Source of the DNA: Scatosoma sp002474405
GTDB lineage: Bacteria > Bacillota > Clostridia > Christensenellales > Borkfalkiaceae
Direction: 5' to 3'
Assembly: GCA_937892545.1 (NCBI GenBank)
Contig: CALAFO010000054.1
Location: 1 to 64,000, forward strand
Length of the DNA: 64,000 nt
Shown here: piece after piece, positions 32,169 to 41,932 of the stretch
Position numbering within the stretch: the first letter of the stretch is position 1
Layout: each line of letters starts with the position of its first letter
Notes under the pieces: model-generated
Database searches by the model: none
Seen by the model: the letters and a program-made list of their open reading frames with translations, nothing else
Told to the model about the DNA's origin: nothing
Translations under genes and position numbers: made by a program

Positions 32169-32534
32169 TTATTTCGTGCCCTGTCCGTTCTGTCCGTTCG
32201 CCGCGTTTTCCGCGCCGCCGTCCGTTTTTTTCGCGCCGTCCTCTTCCGTCAGAGCGGCTTTCAATTCCTGCGCCGCCTCTTTCGTAACGGGCATCGTTTC
32301 GTCTTTCATATACTTCACGATTTCGCGATGGAAGCCGATCATCGTAAACATCGCGCCGATAGCAAACAGCGGGAATCCCACGAAAAACGTCCAGAATTTT
32401 TCCGGTCCGTTCTCGCCTTTAAACGCCTGCGCGAAATCCGCTACGCCGATAACGATGAATACGATGCCGACGGCAAGCAGAATCAACCCCGTCGTTTTCA
32501 TAGCCTTTTTGAATTTTTCATGATTGTTGTTCAT
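32169..32534 (-). CDS. small two-helix membrane protein
   Basis: A 121-residue protein with two hydrophobic helices (about 14-36 and 46-66) and a charged C-terminus rich in Glu, Lys, Asn and Gly. The start at 32534 has AAAGGAG upstream. It overlaps the end of the popT gene by 17 bases, so the two are translated together. I do not recognise a family; a link to PopT is only inferred from the overlap. Confidence 0.65.
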   Translation of the reverse strand: MNNNHEKFKKAMKTTGLILLAVGIVFIVIGVADFAQAFKGENGPEKFWTFFVGFPLFAIGAMFTMIGFHREIVKYMKDETMPVTKEAAQELKAALTEEDGAKKTDGGAENAANGQNGQGTK

Positions 32535-33516
32535 TGTCCGTTTCTCCTTTATCCGATATTTCCGCAGCTTCGGCGGCTTTCGCCGCGTCCGCTTCCGCGT
32601 CTTTTCTGCGCTGGTAACGCACCAGCAGATACGATATGGCGGCGCCTGCAACAAACAGCGTCACGCCCAGCCACAAATCTTTCCATGCGATTCCGTTTGC
32701 AGCCCACTCTTTATATACGGCAAAAATTTCCACGTTGCAGAACATGGCGATAATCGATCCGAGCGAAAGCCCCACGATCATGGAATACGCCGTATGCCGC
32801 GCCTTCTGAAACGCCCGCGTCAGCGCGCCGGAAGAAAAGAAAATGCCGATTAAAAACCCGATGCCCAGCGCCGCATACGTTAAGAATATCATCGGATTTT
32901 CTTTCCAGTAGGTAACGTGCACGCTTTCCACCAGCGGCGTGAAATACCCGATGCTCATTAAAATCGCGCTTGCCGAAAGCCCCGGCACCACCTGCGTAAG
33001 CCCCACTACCGCGCCCACGGGCAAACACAAAACGATGCGCCACCACACGGAAAAATCTTTTCCCGCGCCGCCCGAAAACGCTACGGAACAAATCGCCACC
33101 GCCACGGGAATACACACGCCGGCAATAAACAACGCCACGCGCCCGCCCGTGCGCTTTGCGCCTTTCAGTTCGTCTTTCACGGCGGGGAACGCGCCGCACA
33201 TCAGCCCCGCAAACCCGCCCACTATGGCGAACGGTATGTATTCCAGCGTCTTCTGCACGGTGAAAAATCCCACGGCGAGCCCGATGACGATGCCGATGGC
33301 AATGGGCAGCAAAAAGAAGAAGCAACGTTTAAACTGCCTGAACAGATTGGAAACGGCGTATAAAAACGCGTCGTACAATTTGAAAATAATCGCCACCGTA
33401 GAACCGCTGATGCCGGGAACGATGACGGCAAGCCCCACGAAAAATCCGAGCAGCGCGCTTTTGCACCACGTTTTTTTATTGTATTTTATCAACGCTTTCT
33501 GCAAATCTTCCTGCAT
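32518..33516 (-). CDS. popT: DUF368 membrane protein, PopT-type undecaprenyl phosphate translocase
   Basis: A 332-residue membrane protein with about nine helices. VGLAVIVPGISGSTVAIIF near residue 28 and VVPGLSASAILMSIGYF near 185 are the paired PGxSGS-type re-entrant motifs of DUF368. Members (PopT) recycle undecaprenyl phosphate across the membrane for wall polymer synthesis. The C-terminal 40 residues are hydrophilic and Ala/Glu-rich. A perfect promoter precedes it. Confidence 0.9.
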   Translation of the reverse strand: MQEDLQKALIKYNKKTWCKSALLGFFVGLAVIVPGISGSTVAIIFKLYDAFLYAVSNLFRQFKRCFFFLLPIAIGIVIGLAVGFFTVQKTLEYIPFAIVGGFAGLMCGAFPAVKDELKGAKRTGGRVALFIAGVCIPVAVAICSVAFSGGAGKDFSVWWRIVLCLPVGAVVGLTQVVPGLSASAILMSIGYFTPLVESVHVTYWKENPMIFLTYAALGIGFLIGIFFSSGALTRAFQKARHTAYSMIVGLSLGSIIAMFCNVEIFAVYKEWAANGIAWKDLWLGVTLFVAGAAISYLLVRYQRRKDAEADAAKAAEAAEISDKGETDNEQQS

Positions 33517-33559
33517 ACAAATTTCCTTTACAGAATTTATTTACACATTCTATACATTG

Positions 33560-33588
33560 ATTATACAAAACGCGCGCGATTTTGTCAA
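33560..33588 (-). promoter_or_regulatory. consensus sigma-A promoter for popT
   Basis: Minus strand TTGACA, 17 bases, TATAAT, both perfect; leader about 37 bases. Confidence 0.88.
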
Positions 33589-33741
33589 GGCGAAAAGCGC
33601 AATATTTTTCCGCAGCGGAAAAAGTTTACAAAAATATTACATTCTGCCGCGTTTTTTTGGCTGTTTTACAGTGATTTTATGTGTATTCCGGGCTGTTTTT
33701 TGCGTGATTTTCGCCGAAAAAACGCGTTTTTCGAGCTTATT

Positions 33742-33769
33742 TTGCACGTTTTTACGCCGAAATTATAGT
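33742..33769 (+). promoter_or_regulatory. promoter for the acidic two-domain protein gene
   Basis: Plus strand TTGCAC, 16 bases, TATAGT, about 30 bases before the ATG at 33800. Confidence 0.6.
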
Positions 33770-33799
33770 AAAATACAAGAAAAAAGAGGGTGAAACAAT

Positions 33800-34789
33800 A
33801 TGAATTTTATCAAAAAAATGTGCGTTTTGCGGCAAATCCGTCCCGGTTTCTCGGGCGACGGCAAACAGGCGGGCGGCGTGGTGAAAGCGGAACAGTACGG
33901 CAAAAATCTTTCCGTGGAAGTTTCCGTCATCGGGTTTGCGCCCCTTGCCGCGGGCGAATATTACGCCCTGATCGCCGACGCGAAAGAGCGCACGGAACTG
34001 CTGCCGCTACGCGGAAAAAGTCTGTTCAATTTACTATCGGAGCTGGATATTTCCGAAGGGTTCTGCGCGGTGATCTGTCTTGTGAAAAACGGCGTTACGC
34101 CGCTTGCGTACGGCGTGAGCGGCAACCGCGAATACGATTTCGACCGATTGATTTCCGCCGCGGGAGAGAAAGAAAAAGGCGACTTCCGCATTGCCGCGGC
34201 GGACGCGAGCGCACGCGCGGAAGAATACGACGAACAAGACGACGAACAAGGCGATAAAAGCGGCTACAACGACGAAAGCATTGCGGAAAGCGATTATTTT
34301 AAAACGGAGGAACACGATGAACGCGGAACGACTTTTAAACGTGATGAAAATGCGCGCGCTGCAGCTGAGAATGCGGCAGAAAGCGGGAAGGCGGGGCAAA
34401 CGGCTGCAACAGATGAAAATGCTGAAAACGTACGCAAGCCGCTTAACGAAAACGGCGACGAATACTACCGCTCGGTAAAAGACGAGATTGACGAGCTGTT
34501 TAAAACGCACGAGAAAGACGATACATTGAAAGAGGCGTTCCCCTGTTCGGAATGGGTGAGAATAAAAGAGCCCGACAAGGCGGAATACCTTGTGGGCGTG
34601 ATTTACGAAGAAGCGGCGCCGCTTTATATCTGCTATGCCTTCCCTGCGGCGGACAAAGACGACCCGCCCGAAGATATTGCGGAGACGTGCGCGTTTGTTC
34701 CTCTTTCGCCGTTTATCGGCGCGAAGGGCTGCTTTGTAATTTTTCAGAGCACCGCCACGGGCGAATGCGTAAAACTGAAAGAGGCGTAA
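33800..34789 (+). CDS. two-domain protein with acidic linker, function unknown
   Basis: A 329-residue soluble protein with AGAGGGTG before the ATG. Residues 1-115 form a beta-rich domain (KKMCVLRQIRPGFSGDGKQA, then GEYYALIADAKE). Residues about 120-225 are a highly acidic low-complexity linker. Residues about 230-329 form a second domain (YYRSVKDEIDELFKTHEKDD, FPCSEWVRIKEPDKAEYLVG, and GAKGCFVIFQSTATGECVKL). I recall similar proteins only as conserved Clostridia hypotheticals. No signal peptide or catalytic motif. It stands alone between two minus-strand units. Confidence 0.7.
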   Translation: MNFIKKMCVLRQIRPGFSGDGKQAGGVVKAEQYGKNLSVEVSVIGFAPLAAGEYYALIADAKERTELLPLRGKSLFNLLSELDISEGFCAVICLVKNGVTPLAYGVSGNREYDFDRLISAAGEKEKGDFRIAAADASARAEEYDEQDDEQGDKSGYNDESIAESDYFKTEEHDERGTTFKRDENARAAAENAAESGKAGQTAATDENAENVRKPLNENGDEYYRSVKDEIDELFKTHEKDDTLKEAFPCSEWVRIKEPDKAEYLVGVIYEEAAPLYICYAFPAADKDDPPEDIAETCAFVPLSPFIGAKGCFVIFQSTATGECVKLKEA

Positions 34790-34805
34790 GCAGCCTTAAA
34801 TATTT

Positions 34806-35762
34806 TTAATTTTCGTCTACGTAATAGAACGTATCGTCGGAGCGGCGCTTCACTTTTTTGAAATTGCCGATGGTTTCGTTCACCGTTTCCACAAAAGCGA
34901 ACGTATCCGGATACTTTCTGATGATATTTTCAAAATCCACGATCTGATGCCGGCTGACAACGCAGATGATGACGTCGCGTTCCGTGTTGCTGTACACGCC
35001 CGTGCCGATCATCTTTGTGGCGCTGTGTTTGAGTTTCTCCACGATTTCCTTATCGATTTCTTCCGCGTGCCGCGTGATAATCATAAATTTATACGCCGAC
35101 TTCACGCCCTGCAGACTGCGGTTTGCCATAAACGACGAGATGAAGCTGTACAGAACGCACATGCACACGGGTTTGTAATTGCGGATTACGGCGCCCGTTT
35201 CCGGATTGACATCGGTATATACGAAATACGAAGAAATCGCCACGACGGCGTTCAGCGCGAACAGCACCCAAACGAAATTCAGATTAGGAACCTTTTTATT
35301 GACGAATTTCGAAATGACGTCGGTTCCGCCCGTGGAGCCGTTGCGACGGAACGCCATTCCGTACGCAAAGCCGCTGATGACGCCCGAAATGAGCACGGGA
35401 TAGATGGTATCGGCGCCCTTGGCATCGTAACGGAAACTGCCGAGCGCGTTGGTTTTGCTGAGCAGAAGATATACGCCCGAATAAATGATGCAGTACGCGC
35501 CCGTTTTCAGCGCGAAATCTTTTTCCACGAAAAAGTATGCCAGCACGCAAAGGGGCAGATTGATAATCAGCGACATATAGGCGAGGTTCATTCTTCCGCC
35601 CGTAAGATAATCGATCATCGTAGCCACGCCGTTCAAGCCGGACGGCGCGAATTTATTCTGCACCACGAACAAATCGTAATTGAGCGCCATTAAAACAGCC
35701 ATTGCCGCAATGACGGCGTAATCGGCAAATTTTGCTTTGCCTGCGCGTTTTTCCATCGACAT
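34806..35762 (-). CDS. YitT family membrane protein (first of two)
   Basis: A 318-residue protein with five or six N-terminal helices (KFAPSGLNGVATMIDYLTG is the family motif; RRNGSTGGTDVISKFVNKK follows) and a C-terminal DUF2179 domain (about 225-310). The start has CAGGAG. Function of the family is unsettled. It lies 61 bases after its paralogue. Confidence 0.9.
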   Translation of the reverse strand: MSMEKRAGKAKFADYAVIAAMAVLMALNYDLFVVQNKFAPSGLNGVATMIDYLTGGRMNLAYMSLIINLPLCVLAYFFVEKDFALKTGAYCIIYSGVYLLLSKTNALGSFRYDAKGADTIYPVLISGVISGFAYGMAFRRNGSTGGTDVISKFVNKKVPNLNFVWVLFALNAVVAISSYFVYTDVNPETGAVIRNYKPVCMCVLYSFISSFMANRSLQGVKSAYKFMIITRHAEEIDKEIVEKLKHSATKMIGTGVYSNTERDVIICVVSRHQIVDFENIIRKYPDTFAFVETVNETIGNFKKVKRRSDDTFYYVDEN

Positions 35763-35823
35763 TTTTTATTTTCTCCTGCAGTATAAGCCCGTTTCCGACG
35801 CGCGGACGGGCGGTTGATTCGAT

Positions 35824-36783
35824 TTATTTCGCCTCTTCGTCCTGTCGGCGACGGAAGTTGCCCGATACCCCCGCCACTTCGGTGTAGTATACGAACGTAT
35901 CCGGATATTTTTTGAGTATGTTTAAGAATTCGGGAATCTGCCGCAGGTTCACCACGGAAAAAATCACCGCGCTGTCGCTTTCCGTAAACATGCCCTTGCT
36001 TTCCACCACCGTGGCGCCGTGTTTTAAATTGTACAGAATTTCGCCGCGGATTTCTTCGGGGTGTTTGGTTACGATTTTAAATTCCACCGCGTTGCGCGAA
36101 TCTTTCATGAACGTCGCCGCCACGCGTTCGTACACGAACATCTGCACCACCGAAAGCAGAATACTGTCCAGCCGGCGGTACACCGCGTAGGAAATGAAGA
36201 TGATGGAATACGAAATGACGGCGATTACCCTTTCCACGTTTAAATACGGGCGGTTTTTCTGCACCATGCACGCCACGATATCCACTCCGCCCGTAGACAT
36301 GCCGATGCGAAGCAGCATGCCCATTCTGGCGCCCAGAATGATGCCCGAAAAAATGGCGGGAAGGAATCGGTCCGTTTCCGTATGGTACTGATAAAAGCCG
36401 ATTTTTCTGAGAATAATCAGAAACAGCGAATTCAATACGGTGAACGCCAGCGTGCCGATGACGTACCGTTTTTTCAGCACGAACAGCGCGGCGATAAGCA
36501 ACGGCGCGTTAAGCATAAGCATATACCAGCCCGCGTTGAGCCCCGTGATTTTTTGCAGCATCGTGGCGACGCCGTCCATGCCCGCAGGCGCAAATTCGGC
36601 GGGGTACACGAACACGTGAAAGCCGAGGGCGGACATGATTGCCGCCAGCAGCACCGTAGCCGCGTCCAGAAAAATACCCTTCGTTTTTTTACCGTCCGGG
36701 CGGAACTGTTTTGCGCCCGACGATTTGTCGCCGTCCGTCCTGTTTTGTTCGCCGACGGCGTTTTTTTCGTTTTCAGCCGACAT
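35824..36783 (-). CDS. YitT family membrane protein (second of two)
   Basis: A 319-residue paralogue of the neighbouring gene, with a hydrophilic N-terminal extension of about 35 residues. Family motifs are EFAPAGMDGVATMLQKITG and RIGMSTGGVDIVACMVQK; the DUF2179 domain at the C-terminus ends VYYTEVAGVSGNFRR. The two copies share order and length but only moderate similarity, so the duplication is old. It is the promoter-proximal gene of the pair. Confidence 0.9.
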   Translation of the reverse strand: MSAENEKNAVGEQNRTDGDKSSGAKQFRPDGKKTKGIFLDAATVLLAAIMSALGFHVFVYPAEFAPAGMDGVATMLQKITGLNAGWYMLMLNAPLLIAALFVLKKRYVIGTLAFTVLNSLFLIILRKIGFYQYHTETDRFLPAIFSGIILGARMGMLLRIGMSTGGVDIVACMVQKNRPYLNVERVIAVISYSIIFISYAVYRRLDSILLSVVQMFVYERVAATFMKDSRNAVEFKIVTKHPEEIRGEILYNLKHGATVVESKGMFTESDSAVIFSVVNLRQIPEFLNILKKYPDTFVYYTEVAGVSGNFRRRQDEEAK

Positions 36784-36936
36784 ATTTTTTCACTGCTCCC
36801 GTCCGTTCTCCCGCCTTGCGGGGAGAACGCGTTTATCATTATACGACTTTTCCGTGCGAATGTCAATAGCTTTTAAATACAGCCGCGAAATTTTTCCGCC
36901 GCGAAAAGCGCCGCCGCGTTTCCCGTCCGTTTTTTT

Positions 36937-36972
36937 GTAAAACAAGGCGGAACGGAAAAATTCCGTTCCGCC
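36937..36972 (-). terminator. terminator at the end of the first carbohydrate operon
   Basis: Minus strand perfect 12-bp stem GGCGGAACGGAA / TTCCGTTCCGCC with an AT-only loop, then TTGTTTT. It lies 38 bases after the glycerophosphodiesterase gene. Confidence 0.88.
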
Positions 36973-37010
36973 GTCAGGGCGTTTTTATGTTTTACCGGAT
37001 TTGCCGGAAA

Positions 37011-38870
37011 TTACGCGTTCTTTCTCTTTTCCGCAATCGCGATTGCCGCCGCCGAAACGAGTGCGGCGAAAATGCCGCCGCCCACGGAAGATTTGCAACC
37101 GCCTTTTTTCTCTTCCTGCTTCGGATAGTCCACGCGGAAAGCGCGCGTATACGTAACCCGTTCCACTTCTTCGTATGCGGCGATGACTTCGGCGTGATCT
37201 TCGTACTTTTTCACGGCGAAAATCGTGCCGTCCTGTTCCTCCGTATCGCCTGCGTATGTGGTGGTGATCAGACGGATTTTTCCGCCCGCTTTCAGTTCCG
37301 CCGCTTCGGCGCTCTGCCCCGCCTTGCCTTCGATTTTGCAGACGGATGCGCCGAACGCGTCCGCCACGTTATTCGTCAGCCCGAATTCGCCTGCGGACGA
37401 CAGGGAAATGCAATCCTGCGCCGAACCGATCGTCCAGCAGAAGCTCATGTAGCCCCTGTCTTTCAGCGTGCTTTCGAAATACGTGTAATCGCCGAGGTTG
37501 CCCTGCGTGATATCGGCAACGGCGTTATAGGCGTTGTAAAACGCGCTGTCCTCTTCGAAGCTTCTCTGCGCGAAGCCGGAAAGCGAAGCCACGGGCACTT
37601 CGGGAAGCACTTCGTGCATGGTTTCCAGAACCGTCGAACTGAAAGAAATTACCGTCATCTGATCCCAGAAATCGTAGGTTTCTATCAGTTTGCGCAGCTC
37701 CGTTACCAGCGCGGGCGCGGCGTTTTTGATTTCGAACACGAACACCACCGGCTTGCCCTTGAATTCTTTGAAGAAATCTTCCGCCGTGGGAATTTCGCAA
37801 GCCTCGGTTTTGTAGCCGTTCATCGTTTTGCACACTTTATAGCGCCGTATTTCTTCCAGCGTCATATCGGAAATGTTCTGCGCGCCCGATTCGTAATCGG
37901 TTGTGCGGGCGATGCTTGCGTCGTGCATGATGACGATCTGATTGTCCTTGGAAAGCTGCGCGTCGATTTCGATGTGCGTGGCGCCGCTTTCCACGGCGGC
38001 TTTGCAGCCTTCGACGGTGTTTTCCGCTCTGGTTACGGGCAGACCGCGGTGCGCGATATTCAGAGAGTATCTCGCCACGGACGGCTGAATATACTTTCCG
38101 CCCTCGTTCAGGCTGCCGCCTTTATAGGATGCGTACGCTTTGAAAATTGCGGAACAATCGTTTTTAATCAGTCCGTACGTGCCCGAAGCCACGGCGTTTT
38201 TCACGTCGAACGCGTCGGCGTCGTCGGGAAGTTCCGTCCATACCGTTTTCATGCGGCTCTGGAAATACGTTACGGTTTCGAGGTCGCTCTGTTCGTAGGA
38301 AAGAATCAGCGTGGTTGCCATGGCGGCGCCGGACGTTTTTATGATTTCCTTTTTATCCGTAAGCGGTTTTGCAGAGCAATCGTAAATGCCGCGGATGCCG
38401 GGCAGGGCGCCGCGCACGTAGGAAAGCACGTCGGCGTTATCGGAAAGCACGGCGATATCCGAGATTTTGTTGCTTTCGTATGCCGAAACGAAGGCTTCCG
38501 CCACGCTCTGCGTTTTAATTTCCGCCACGGGAATCGCGGCTAGATAAATCTGCGCGAACACGTCGTCGAACGAGCCGATGACGCCGCCGGAAGCGGACAG
38601 CACGTTCATTCCGTCGTCCAGCGTTAAAATAACGTTTGCGGGGCGTTCGTCGGAAGAAAGATCGATTTCGCCGAGGGCGTCCTCGTTTTTCAGGCGAAGA
38701 ATCACGGACGGCGCGCCGTACAGTTTGTATCTTTCGTCCGGTTCGGTTTTGACGAACGACGACGAATCCGCCGACGCGGAAAACGCGGACGAAGCGAGAG
38801 GCGCCGCGGCACCGAGGCACGCCGCGCCGAGAAATACGGAAGCAAGCAGACAATTCAGTGATTTTTTCAT
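37011..38870 (-). CDS. surface glycerophosphodiester phosphodiesterase with C-terminal GCKSSV tail
   Basis: A 619-residue exported protein. The signal peptide (about 1-34) is followed by a region (about 45-260) that keeps the repeating barrel pattern of a GDPD domain but lacks its catalytic residues. A complete GDPD domain (about 268-500) has AHRG at 273-276, ENT at 283-285, E301, D303 and HD at 316-317, so it should hydrolyse glycerophosphodiesters. About 75 residues of spacer lead to a C-terminal tail with Cys592, a hydrophobic helix and a basic end. It is the last gene of the operon before the terminator. Confidence 0.88.
   Translation of the reverse strand: MKKSLNCLLASVFLGAACLGAAAPLASSAFSASADSSSFVKTEPDERYKLYGAPSVILRLKNEDALGEIDLSSDERPANVILTLDDGMNVLSASGGVIGSFDDVFAQIYLAAIPVAEIKTQSVAEAFVSAYESNKISDIAVLSDNADVLSYVRGALPGIRGIYDCSAKPLTDKKEIIKTSGAAMATTLILSYEQSDLETVTYFQSRMKTVWTELPDDADAFDVKNAVASGTYGLIKNDCSAIFKAYASYKGGSLNEGGKYIQPSVARYSLNIAHRGLPVTRAENTVEGCKAAVESGATHIEIDAQLSKDNQIVIMHDASIARTTDYESGAQNISDMTLEEIRRYKVCKTMNGYKTEACEIPTAEDFFKEFKGKPVVFVFEIKNAAPALVTELRKLIETYDFWDQMTVISFSSTVLETMHEVLPEVPVASLSGFAQRSFEEDSAFYNAYNAVADITQGNLGDYTYFESTLKDRGYMSFCWTIGSAQDCISLSSAGEFGLTNNVADAFGASVCKIEGKAGQSAEAAELKAGGKIRLITTTYAGDTEEQDGTIFAVKKYEDHAEVIAAYEEVERVTYTRAFRVDYPKQEEKKGGCKSSVGGGIFAALVSAAAIAIAEKRKNA
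37014..37112 (-). other. C-terminal GC(K/R)SSV sorting-like tail, glycerophosphodiesterase
   Basis: EEKKGGCKSSVGGG, then a hydrophobic stretch of about 16 residues and the end EKRKNA. The Cys is 27 residues from the last residue, exactly as in the LamG protein tail (47472-47570). Confidence 0.7.
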
Positions 38871-38907
38871 TTTCCCCCCTCTTTTTTTGTTTTTCCGACG
38901 ACGCCGT

Positions 38908-39747
38908 TTACGGTTCGTCGATGATTTTCATTCTTTCCATCGGCGCGAAGTTCGGCTGATGCAAAACGATGTGCTCCTTCCCCTGCAAATCGGTGAAACG
39001 CATGCAATGTCCGCCGTCTTTTTCGAAAATTTTTCTCTTCGCGACGTAATCGCCGCGGACGCCGTTTTCGCTGACGCTTTCAAACACGGAATAGCCCGTT
39101 TTCGTATACGTGGACCACAGCAGCGAAATATTGCCGTCCTTTTCGTACAGGTACGGTCCTTCCGCCACGTAGCCCGTGGTTTTGCCCTCTTCTCCGATTT
39201 GCACGGCGAAGCCGCTGTATCTGCCGCTGACGATTTTTTTAGGCTGCTCCGTAAGCGCCGTCAGGTCATCCGACAGGCGAGCGATAAACAGGCTGCCGTC
39301 GCCGTCGCCCGTAATCGGCGTCGTCCATTCGTTGGAAAAACACAGATACGGCGCGCCGCGGTACACGAACAACGTGGCGTCGAGACACCCCCAGCCCGCG
39401 GGCGTGATATATTCGCCCGTGAGCGGTTTGAAATCGCCGTTTAAACCGTCGGACACGAAAATAATGCTGCCTCTGCCCTTATCTTCGCGGAATACGGAAA
39501 AAATCAGATAGAATTTCCCGCGGTACTCGTGCAGTTCGGGCGCCCATACGTTGGTGTAGCCCGCGAGATACCGGGGCTGCACCATCACGCATTTTTCGGC
39601 GAATGTTTCGAGATTCTGCGATTCGTACAAAACGAGATTGCTGCCTTTCACCCACGGATCTTCGCCCGTGGTGCCGAGAAGATAATATCTGTTATCGCGC
39701 ACGAGGACGAACGGATCGCGGATTCTGAGATTTTCTCTTGTTATCAT
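38908..39747 (-). CDS. GH43-like glycosidase, cytoplasmic
   Basis: A 279-residue five-bladed propeller enzyme without signal peptide. The expected three acids are D11 (RIRDPFVL), D123 (CLDATLF) and E196 (VAEGPYLY). WAPELHEYRGKFYLIFS is the typical blade motif. GH43 members release arabinose or xylose, and some act on galactans. It acts inside the cell on imported oligosaccharides, next to the GH36 gene (15-base gap). Closely related GH families cannot be separated by eye. Confidence 0.82.
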   Translation of the reverse strand: MITRENLRIRDPFVLVRDNRYYLLGTTGEDPWVKGSNLVLYESQNLETFAEKCVMVQPRYLAGYTNVWAPELHEYRGKFYLIFSVFREDKGRGSIIFVSDGLNGDFKPLTGEYITPAGWGCLDATLFVYRGAPYLCFSNEWTTPITGDGDGSLFIARLSDDLTALTEQPKKIVSGRYSGFAVQIGEEGKTTGYVAEGPYLYEKDGNISLLWSTYTKTGYSVFESVSENGVRGDYVAKRKIFEKDGGHCMRFTDLQGKEHIVLHQPNFAPMERMKIIDEP

Positions 39748-39762
39748 ACCTTTTCCCTTTAA

Positions 39763-41874
39763 TCAGCCGTTTTTCTTCAGAAGAATCACACAGCCGAAAT
39801 TTTTTTCTTTGCCGGATACGAACGTCAGTTTACCGCCCTTCATTTTCGTATCGGCGGGCGCGTTAAACGCATCCGCGACGGAATAATTTCCGCAATCTAT
39901 TTCAAAATGATGATTTTCCGATTCGATGGCGAACGCGTACACGATTTTATAAACGCCGTCGTCCGAACGGCGGACGAGATACGGCGCGCCTTTCGCGAAA
40001 AGGTAGCTTGAAATTCCGCCGTCGTTGATTTCCAGCGTTTCGCCGTGCGCGATTGTCGGCTTGAGTTTTTCGTAGAACGCCACCGATTCTTTTAAGATAT
40101 CCGTGATTTCCTTCGGTTTGTTGCCGAGGTTGCCCGAAAAACAGATTCTGCCGAGCATGGCTTTCGCCACGGTGAATTTTACGTCGTCCGCGTTGTATTC
40201 GTCGCGGATCGTCGCCCAGATCTGCAGCATTGCGGGAGGGATAAAGCGGTGCAGATTCATGGCGATGGGTACGCCGCCCGCGTTTTCGTGCGCGTCGGAA
40301 AACGAGCACATATCCCCCAGCGACAGGAAGCGGGGTTCGTGCCGCATGCCGCCCGACGAGCAGATTTCGAGAATCAGCGAAGGAACGGTTCTTCTGATTT
40401 CTTCGAAGAACGCCAGCACGCCGTCGATATGCTGCCGTATCGCTTCGCCGTACGATTCCGCGCCGTCGGCGCCGAAGCCCGTATTGCCGTTATAATCCAC
40501 CTTCATATAGCCGATGCCGTTATCGACGAGGTTTTTAATGACTTTTTCGCGCAGGTATTCTTTCACTTCCTCTTTACGGAAATCGAGGAACGTTTTGCCG
40601 CCGTGATTGATGATTTTTCCGTCGCACGTGAGCAGCCATTCGGGGTGCTCCCTGTATAAATCGCTGCTTTCGCTGACGCATTCGAATTCGTACCAGATGC
40701 CGGGAATCATGCCGTAGGAACGGACTTTATCGGCAAACGCTTTCAAGCCGTCCGGATAATATTCGCGGTTGACGTTCCAGTCGCCGATGACGTAGCGTTT
40801 TTCGTTGTAGACGTTGTAAAACCAGCCGTCGTCCACCACGAAATATCTGCAGCCGAGCGAGGCGATCGTCGGGAGCATTTTTCCCAGCGTTTTCGCTTCC
40901 GGTTTGCCCCACGTGTAGCAGTATTCGTTATATAATACGGGCAGATCGCGCTCGGTTTCCCCGACGACGCGGTTATCGAAATGCCTGACGAGGCGCGCGG
41001 CGGCTTTTTCCAATCCGCCTTTCGCCACCGTGAGCCACGCTTTGCCCGTGCGTTCGGTTTCGCCCGTCCGCAGCGTTTTGCGCCAGTGCGCGGAAAGGAA
41101 ATCTCCTCTGCCGCCGCCCACGGAAATCGCGTTGTTGCGGAACACGGCTTCGAGCGTCCACGACGCGGGCGCTTCGATTTCCGCCGCCCAGCAAACGCCG
41201 TTCTTTTTATCTTCCACCGAGATGAACGGCAGATAGCCGCGGGCGGGCATCGTGCCCGTCTGCGAAATGCGCAGCGTGCGCACGCCGAGCCCCGACCACG
41301 AGGCTTCGAACGCAAGATCCGCCGCCATAACCGAATATAATTTTCCCTCGCCGCTCCAATTGCTGATCAGCCTGTGAATCACTATGTCGCGCGGGTCGTC
41401 GAACCGTTCGAAAGGCGAAAGGCGCGCCATATTGAAGCTTGGAAGCGCCTCCACGGTAACGGGGTTCCCGCGGTTTTCCAGCTCGGTATACGTTTCGATG
41501 CAGCCCGCGCCGCAAAGGGAATATACCTGACGGGCAATCAGTCCGTTTTCGTTCCGGAACGTTGCCGTGAGAGTTTTTCTGCCGTTTTCTTCCGAAAGCC
41601 GTACGCCGCCGAATTTCAGCGAAAAAGCCGTATCGCTGTTGCGGAGCGTGATGCCGGGCGAAAAATCGTTGGCGATGCCGTCGCCGGAAAGCGCGACGTG
41701 TACCTGCGCTTCCGGGGAAATCATCCAGCCGAGAGGCGAGATTCCGGCAAGTTTTTCGTCGTTCAGTTTTTCCTGCATGCCCTCCGGAATAAACACCGTT
41801 TCGGTTACTCCGTCTACGGTAACGAAGGCCACCGCGATATCGCCCAGTTGATAAAATTTCTTGTCTATAGTCAT
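39763..41874 (-). CDS. GH36 alpha-galactosidase, cytoplasmic
   Basis: A 703-residue enzyme of the GH36 type: N-terminal beta domain (to about 300), then the TIM barrel. The VVDDGWFYN motif is at 347-354. The nucleophile is D460 in YMKVDYNGN, and the acid/base is D527 in MCSFSDAHE after SSGGMRHEPRF. No signal peptide. It would cleave terminal alpha-galactose from imported sugars. It follows the two permease genes in the same operon. Confidence 0.92.
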   Translation of the reverse strand: MTIDKKFYQLGDIAVAFVTVDGVTETVFIPEGMQEKLNDEKLAGISPLGWMISPEAQVHVALSGDGIANDFSPGITLRNSDTAFSLKFGGVRLSEENGRKTLTATFRNENGLIARQVYSLCGAGCIETYTELENRGNPVTVEALPSFNMARLSPFERFDDPRDIVIHRLISNWSGEGKLYSVMAADLAFEASWSGLGVRTLRISQTGTMPARGYLPFISVEDKKNGVCWAAEIEAPASWTLEAVFRNNAISVGGGRGDFLSAHWRKTLRTGETERTGKAWLTVAKGGLEKAAARLVRHFDNRVVGETERDLPVLYNEYCYTWGKPEAKTLGKMLPTIASLGCRYFVVDDGWFYNVYNEKRYVIGDWNVNREYYPDGLKAFADKVRSYGMIPGIWYEFECVSESSDLYREHPEWLLTCDGKIINHGGKTFLDFRKEEVKEYLREKVIKNLVDNGIGYMKVDYNGNTGFGADGAESYGEAIRQHIDGVLAFFEEIRRTVPSLILEICSSGGMRHEPRFLSLGDMCSFSDAHENAGGVPIAMNLHRFIPPAMLQIWATIRDEYNADDVKFTVAKAMLGRICFSGNLGNKPKEITDILKESVAFYEKLKPTIAHGETLEINDGGISSYLFAKGAPYLVRRSDDGVYKIVYAFAIESENHHFEIDCGNYSVADAFNAPADTKMKGGKLTFVSGKEKNFGCVILLKKNG

Positions 41875-41932
41875 AGTAATCTGAATTGTCGGACGTTCCG
41901 CCGCGCGGAACTTTGGTGCGCGTATAACGTTA

